This document shows, piece by piece, positions 59,749 to 64,000 of a stretch of 64,000 nucleotides of DNA. Source of the stretch: Epiperipatus broadwayi (Eukaryota; Onychophora; Udeonychophora; Euonychophora; Peripatidae); contig JAQFVV010006270.1 of the NCBI GenBank assembly GCA_028023455.1, forward strand, positions 5,980,834 to 6,044,833, given 5' to 3'. The first letter of the stretch is position 1; every line of letters starts with the position of its first letter. Both the position numbers and the translations under genes were made by a program. Under the pieces are notes generated by a model, which made no database searches, was not told the origin of the DNA, and was given only the letters and a program-made list of their open reading frames with translations.

Positions 59749-60018
59749 CTAAATTGATTTTTTTGGATTATTATATAAACAACAACAACAACAACAAATA
59801 CTTGGTGTAACTAATGTCTGGGTCATAGGAATATGACCAAGACTAGCAGGAGTTTCAGGAATAGAATCTCTAAAATGTTCTTTAAACCAATGTAAAAGAG
59901 AGTTTAAAGATGAAAACATTTGTTGACAATAATGAAAACCATCTGGTGTTACAGTAATAAATTCATGATGAGTTTTATTTCTAGGTAAATACGATAGCAT
60001 AAATTTACCTGGATAGAG
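59749..60018 (-). pseudogene. SUPT6H: SPT6 SH2-region fragment
   Basis: On the minus strand the frame from about 60018 reads L-Y-P-G-K-F, then MLSYLPRNKTHHEF, ITVTPDGFHY and LLHWFKEHFRDSIPETPAS. This matches the end of the tandem SH2 domain of the transcription elongation factor SPT6 (human ...PGKF...TVTPDGF.Y...F.WFK.H..D..P...). SPT6 is a nuclear histone chaperone that binds RNA polymerase II. The similarity ends in a (TTG)7 run (about 59780-59800) and a stop at 59749. On the upstream side it stops at the border of a family B unit (GAGCTCTGATGA). It may be a retro-copied fragment or a true exon whose acceptor (TTCATCAG) lies in the B repeat; no other SPT6 exon was seen. The fragment is therefore called a pseudogene. 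Confidence 0.6.
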
Positions 60019-60120
60019 CTCTGATGAAGACTGCTGGACAGTCGAAACTGTAATAAAATAAAGAAGTTTAAGAAAATTACTTGCATTAAAGTGTATATGA
60101 ATGAAGTATTATAAGTAATA
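60016..60120 (+). repeat. Family B copy with intact core
   Basis: GAGCT, CTGATGA (60021-60027), A, stem II GACTG/CAGTC around CTGGA, GAAAC (60044-60048), then AAATAAAGAAGTTT and AAAGTGTATATGAATG. It is the same unit as the antisense copy at 33640-33765. Stem II is GACTG/CAGTC where other B copies have GATTG/CAATC, a compensated T-A to C-G change. A convincing stem I across the cleavage site is not seen. Confidence 0.75.
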
Positions 60121-60560
60121 AATACTGAATTAGTTATATAATTTTTAATGTTTTGAGATATAACTTATTTTTTTGTACATTAATAGTATTTATTACATAC
60201 GAAATTGATATCTAAAATGAAATTTGTAATATACTGCAAATAAAAAAAAAGAGATCGTATGTAATACATTAGTTTGAATAAATGTAAGAAGCAAAGTCAA
60301 TAAAAAAGAAAATAAATGATACCAAAAGTAAATATTAAAAACTACCATTTAAGTATTTAAAAAAAATTGGTATAAAAATAGGACTGAATACTTTTAAGCA
60401 GTCCATTTTCAAAGAGGTTATTGAAAAAAAAAAAAAAATATCATAAGAAAAATATAAATATTAATTTGAAACATTTCCAATATTCTAATCAATCACACAT
60501 TCATGAGCATCGATATATTACCAAATTCACTACTTCCTTTATTTCGCTGTAATATCTCAT
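60121..60560. other. A+T-rich non-coding stretch
   Basis: Nothing is recognised. Confidence 0.5.
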
Positions 60561-60564
60561 ATAA

Positions 60565-60725
60565 ATGCAATTTATCCACTCTACTTTGAACACTTTTTAC
60601 CAAAAAACTTTTATTGTGTATATATACATACACAAAGTAAAAGTTGTTCTGAAGAAGACTGCAGGACAGTTGAAATGTATCATTGTGTACGCATATATGT
60701 ACAAAGTAGAGTGGATAAATAGCAT
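60565..60725. mobile_element. Family B-like hairpin
   Basis: Inverted arms TTATCCACTCTACTTTG and CAAAGTAGAGTGGATAA, with inner pair ACACAA/TTGTGT regions. A B core variant lies on the plus strand (CTGAAGA, A, GACTG/CAGTT around CAGGA, GAAAT). Confidence 0.65.
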
Positions 60726-61755
60726 TTATATAATTATCCATTTACAATATAGTATCATTTTTGAAACCAATTTTTAAAAATTCATTGTGTTGCTGGTGTC
60801 ATTTACTATCAAATAATGTATTTTTCATTTTGATTGACTTTTTGCTTATGCTCATATTTAATGATAGAACTAATATAATGCACTGGATCCATATTATTAT
60901 TTAATTTACCATCATCATTATTAAGTTTAACCTAATTTCTTTGATTTATAGTTTAATCTTTATCACTCCGGCAAATTTTTCTTTTTTATTCATCCATTTC
61001 ATATATTGTCTTTATTAAGATCTTGTCCAAACTTTTGGGATCCAGATTAAGATTTCGACTGCCAGTTTTTTGTAATTTTTTCTAACAATATGTTCAGCCT
61101 AACTTCGTTTCAGGCTCTTAATTTTATCGATATATTTTGCTTTTGATTCCTTCTTGTTACTTCCACCTTTCATCTTTTCGTAATTTATGTGTGGTCTGAA
61201 AACTCTGCACTGCTCTTCTATTAAGCATCCGATCTCAGATCTCTACACACCGGTTAATCTTATTTATTAAAAATGAATATATCTTTTTAATATTAATGAA
61301 AGCACTCTATCCAAACTTAGTTCTGTGATTAATTGCATTCATTACTTTTCAGTCGGTATTATAATAATCTTTATTTGCTGCTTTCACCGGATAGCTCTCA
61401 AAGATTTCATAAAGCTCAAGGTTTATTTACAAAAACAACCACATCTATCTGTAAGATTTAGATGACTTAAATCATCTCTATTTATTTATATTCTCTTAGC
61501 TTCCCATTTTTATTCACAAAATACTTTCTATAAAACAGATATAAAACGATTTGGAGAAATGGATTATTCTGTTATATCCCTTCTCAATGCGATCCTTCTG
61601 GTATCACCATAAAATATGATCACCGAAATTATATTTTTGATAAATTTTCTTCAGACTTTGATATATTCCTATGTCTTAATGTTATAAAGCTTTTATCAAT
61701 ATATTAATACTCACAGAGTCAAATGTCTTTTTATCATCTACAAACCTAATTGTAA
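60726..61755. other. A+T-rich non-coding stretch
   Basis: No gene or element is recognised. Scattered phrases resemble decayed coding DNA but no frame holds. Confidence 0.45.
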
Positions 61756-61865
61756 TTGCAAAGAAATCAAGTCATACATCATGTGACGTAATTTAATAAG
61801 CTTGTACTACAAATGTTATATAATGAGCATGCTAATAGCTCTTAACAAGCTTTTTCAGATATTCC

Positions 61866-61910
61866 TATTCTCAGACTGGTTTCTAGCTGCTGGCTGTCAT
61901 CAGTGAGGTT
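61866..61910 (-). ncRNA. Hammerhead-like motif, family F left arm
   Basis: Minus strand: CCTCA, CTGATGA, C, AGC/GCT around CAGCA, A, GAA, ACCAGT, C17, TGAGA. Stem I pairs at four consecutive Watson-Crick positions; the other family copies have TGGGG here. All core bases are present. Confidence 0.6.
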
Positions 61911-62051
61911 CTAGGATATTCAGACATTAGATCTAAAAGTACCAATTCAAGTACAGAAATTTTCAGATATCTATGTGTCTTCAAATCTAGCTATCTAACT
62001 TAATTAGCCATATGGGACTGAACTAAGTTCTGATACACAATATATTAATAG

Positions 62052-62089
62052 CCTCACTGATGACAGCCAGCAGCTAGAAAATGGTCTGG
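62052..62089 (+). ncRNA. Hammerhead-like motif, family F right arm
   Basis: Plus strand: CCTCA, CTGATGA, C, AGC/GCT around CAGCA, A, GAA, AATGGT, C17, TGGGA. The core is intact. Helix III is reduced to one clear pair. Confidence 0.5.
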
Positions 62090-62394
62090 GAATAGGGATA
62101 TTCGGAAAAGCTTGTTAAGAGCTACTAGCTCATCATTATATAACATTTGTAGTACAAGCTTATTAAATTAAGTCCTGTGATGTATGACTTGATTTCCTTG
62201 CAATTGCAGTTTTGTTCTTGAGGCTGTGGCAATGCTATATTGCTAAAGTTATTAATATAGGGTATATCTGAACTAAGTTCAGTTAATATGGCTATTTAAG
62301 TTAGATAGCTGGATTTGAAGATATATAGATGCCTGAAAATTTCAGATTTTCTACTTAATAGTTAACTATTAGATAAATGTGTGTTTGAGCTGGT

Positions 62395-62525
62395 ATTTTT
62401 AGATTTAGTGTCCGAATATCCTAGCACCTAACTGACGACAGCCAGCAGCTAGAAACTGATCTGGGGATAGGGATATTCGGAAAAGCTCATTAAAAGCTAC
62501 TAGCACATTCATTATATAACAAATC
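62395..62525 (+). mobile_element. Family F partial copy
   Basis: Contains GAATATCCTAGCACC, a ribozyme-like segment at 62427-62466 (CTGACGA, AGC/GCT, GAAACTGATC, TGGGG; stem I weaker) and CGGAAAAGCTCATTAAAAGC, ending in ATTATATAACAAAT. The terminal tail is missing. Confidence 0.7.
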
Positions 62526-64000
62526 TAATGCAAAATGTAATATTCAAAGTTGTTATTCATTTTCTTATCTTATTTGTAATTGGTTGTCAAAAATATTTCT
62601 AACATTCACTAATGAGAAGGTTTATTCGATTTCTATTATTAACAATTGCTGAGCACACTGGCAACTTGTATTTTTTTTTTACATATTGTTGCATGGGCTA
62701 TATGCATTTTAAAATTTATATTGCTCTTTTTTTGATTTGATTTCTTGTTCTGTGTATGAATTAAGATCATGTAAAGCATTGATAGAAGACGGATAGGTCC
62801 CTAATTTCTATTTTTTTACCTTTTCATAAATATTAATATCATTACTACATTCTTTTAATCATTTGATACATCTATCATTTTGTCATTGGTAAAAAGCTTC
62901 ACCTATATTTCTTCACCTACTTTTTAAACATATTTATAATAAGTGTATTATTTCTTGAATTTTTCCATTCTTCATAGATTTAATTGCATAGCTCAACTCT
63001 TCGCTTAAATATTTGGCATTTCAAAAGATGTAAGGATTATTTTGTTTTCTTTTTCTTTACTACCATATAATTGTTTTATTTTATAAAACTTCTCTGCATA
63101 CTTTATGTTATTTATCCTCTTCTTAATAGTAGTGCCATTTTTTCATATTGTTGAAATAACTTTTTTTCTAATAAGATACTACATTTTTGATATTTTTATT
63201 ATTTTTTATAGCTTTCTTTGACATTTCAGTTATATATTTTTATATCAACGTTAACTTTTTAGGATCATTTTGTAGAATCCCAGATAATTGGTTCTTTTAA
63301 ATGGATCAATTTTAAATATTTTCATATTCCTTCTTTTTTTTGTTCATTGCCTGATTGCTATTTTTATATTGGATATTTATGTAGCAGATCTTAATAATCT
63401 TGTTTGAACTCATTCATGATCTGAATCGTTATTCAAATCTGGTAATAGTTTAAAATGATTGCTAAAATTTATTGAATTATTTCTAAAGGTTGTAATAACT
63501 GACTTTCTAGATTTACTGAGTACATTCAGTTTTGAAATATACATTTTTTGTTAATCAAAATTTAATCCAACTTTGCTGAATCTCCATTTAGATACTTCCA
63601 TGACTATTACTGCTTTAGATTTTTTCTTAAAAAAAAACACACACACACACACACACACACTAAACAAACAAACAAAAAACAGTTTATAATGTACAGTCAT
63701 TCATTTTCCATACATTCCTCAAGTTTTTTCTTTAATTTTGGTCTGCAAATTCAAGTTTCCTTCAGGAAATTTCGTCTTTCAGTGATTTTTTATTTCTAAC
63801 ATTAAAATCTTGTATGAAAATGTAAAATAAATTTTTTTGGTCTAATTGAAACATTCTGTATAAAATCGTCTACTTTTTCATCTCAGAGTAAGAATTTGTT
63901 AGCCATAAATCTGAATTATGTGCATTTGGCATCTTCGATTAAGTTTAATAACTAATGTTGCCATTCTGGCTGATATAACTTCATGTGCCATAATCTTTTC
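62526..64000. other. A+T-rich non-coding stretch with a (CA)n run
   Basis: No gene is recognised. An (AC) dinucleotide run lies at 63638-63660. Phrases from 61.0 to 61.8 kb, 41.5 to 42.6 kb and 62.6 to 63.7 kb look loosely alike (T-rich with repeated ATTTTCATT and GATTTAATTGC phrases), possibly old copies of one element. Confidence 0.4.

Larger units (their letters stand above)
61756..62203. mobile_element. Family F foldback element, complete
   Basis: Terminal inverted repeats of about 130 bases: TTGCAAAGAAATCAAGTCAT...CATGTGACG at the left and ...GTGATGTATGACTTGATTTC CTTGCAA at the right. Ribozyme-like motifs lie at 61910-61866 (minus) and 62052-62089 (plus). The centre holds further inner inverted sequence (ACTGAACTAAGTTC). 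Confidence 0.8.

Overview
The window is animal nuclear DNA: strongly A+T-rich, sparse in genes, with long introns and many transposable-element relics. The recognisable host genes are ciliary and the rest is intronic or intergenic DNA full of retroelements. The species cannot be named from sequence alone; an invertebrate metazoan with cilia or flagella is the safest reading, because the WDR35 and CFAP90 homologues are clear and the repeat content (Penelope-like GIY-YIG elements, RTE and other LINEs, a gypsy LTR element, tRNA-derived SINEs) is of a familiar invertebrate type.

Host genes. A complete, intronless WDR35/IFT121 gene (1,177 codons) occupies 27715-31248 on the minus strand. It lies inside the roughly 19.5 kb first intron of a second minus-strand ciliary gene resembling CFAP90 (C5orf49), with exon 1 at 31448-31588 and exon 2 at 11816-11935. 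A candidate RFX X-box (31425-31439) sits between them, and a small plus-strand first exon ending in a textbook donor (31846-31875) suggests a divergent promoter. A fragment of the SPT6 SH2 region lies at about 59749-60018 (minus), and an unassigned candidate coding exon with splice-like borders lies at 47736-48180 (plus).

Mobile elements. From left to right: a 5'-truncated LINE tail with a perfect 17-bp target-site duplication (TSD; 124-745); a tRNA-Glu-like SINE head; a Penelope-like GIY-YIG remnant bracketed by inverted arms (2285-3300); a palindromic pair of Penelope-like 3' ends (5347-5994); a 255-bp AAT microsatellite; a LINE 3' end joined to foldback family A (about 14.3-14.7 kb); a 153-bp hAT-type MITE with an 8-bp TSD (17400-17552); several foldback families (called A-F here) across the whole window; an RTE fragment split by an A element (25.1-25.8 kb); a young SINE with an 18-bp TSD (40.1 kb); a chimera of A element and LINE inserted as one unit (45425-47242); and a gypsy-type LTR element with 2.2-kb LTRs but no protease, reverse transcriptase or RNase H (48359-56387).

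The most interesting signal is that at least four of the foldback/short-repeat families (A, C, E, F) carry sequences that fold as minimal type I hammerhead ribozymes: conserved CUGANGA and GAAA boxes, a small stem II, a two-base-pair helix III, and a stem I that pairs across the predicted cleavage site. A fifth family (B) keeps the core and shows compensating changes in stem II. Family A copies are flanked by 11-17-bp target-site duplications, are fused to LINE sequence at the same internal point in two independent loci, and share a 3' tail with that LINE. Together these suggest RNA-mobilised, ribozyme-bearing repeats (retrozyme-like, or non-autonomous Penelope-like derivatives) copied by the LINE machinery. 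All ribozyme folds were found by eye and need computation and a cleavage assay.
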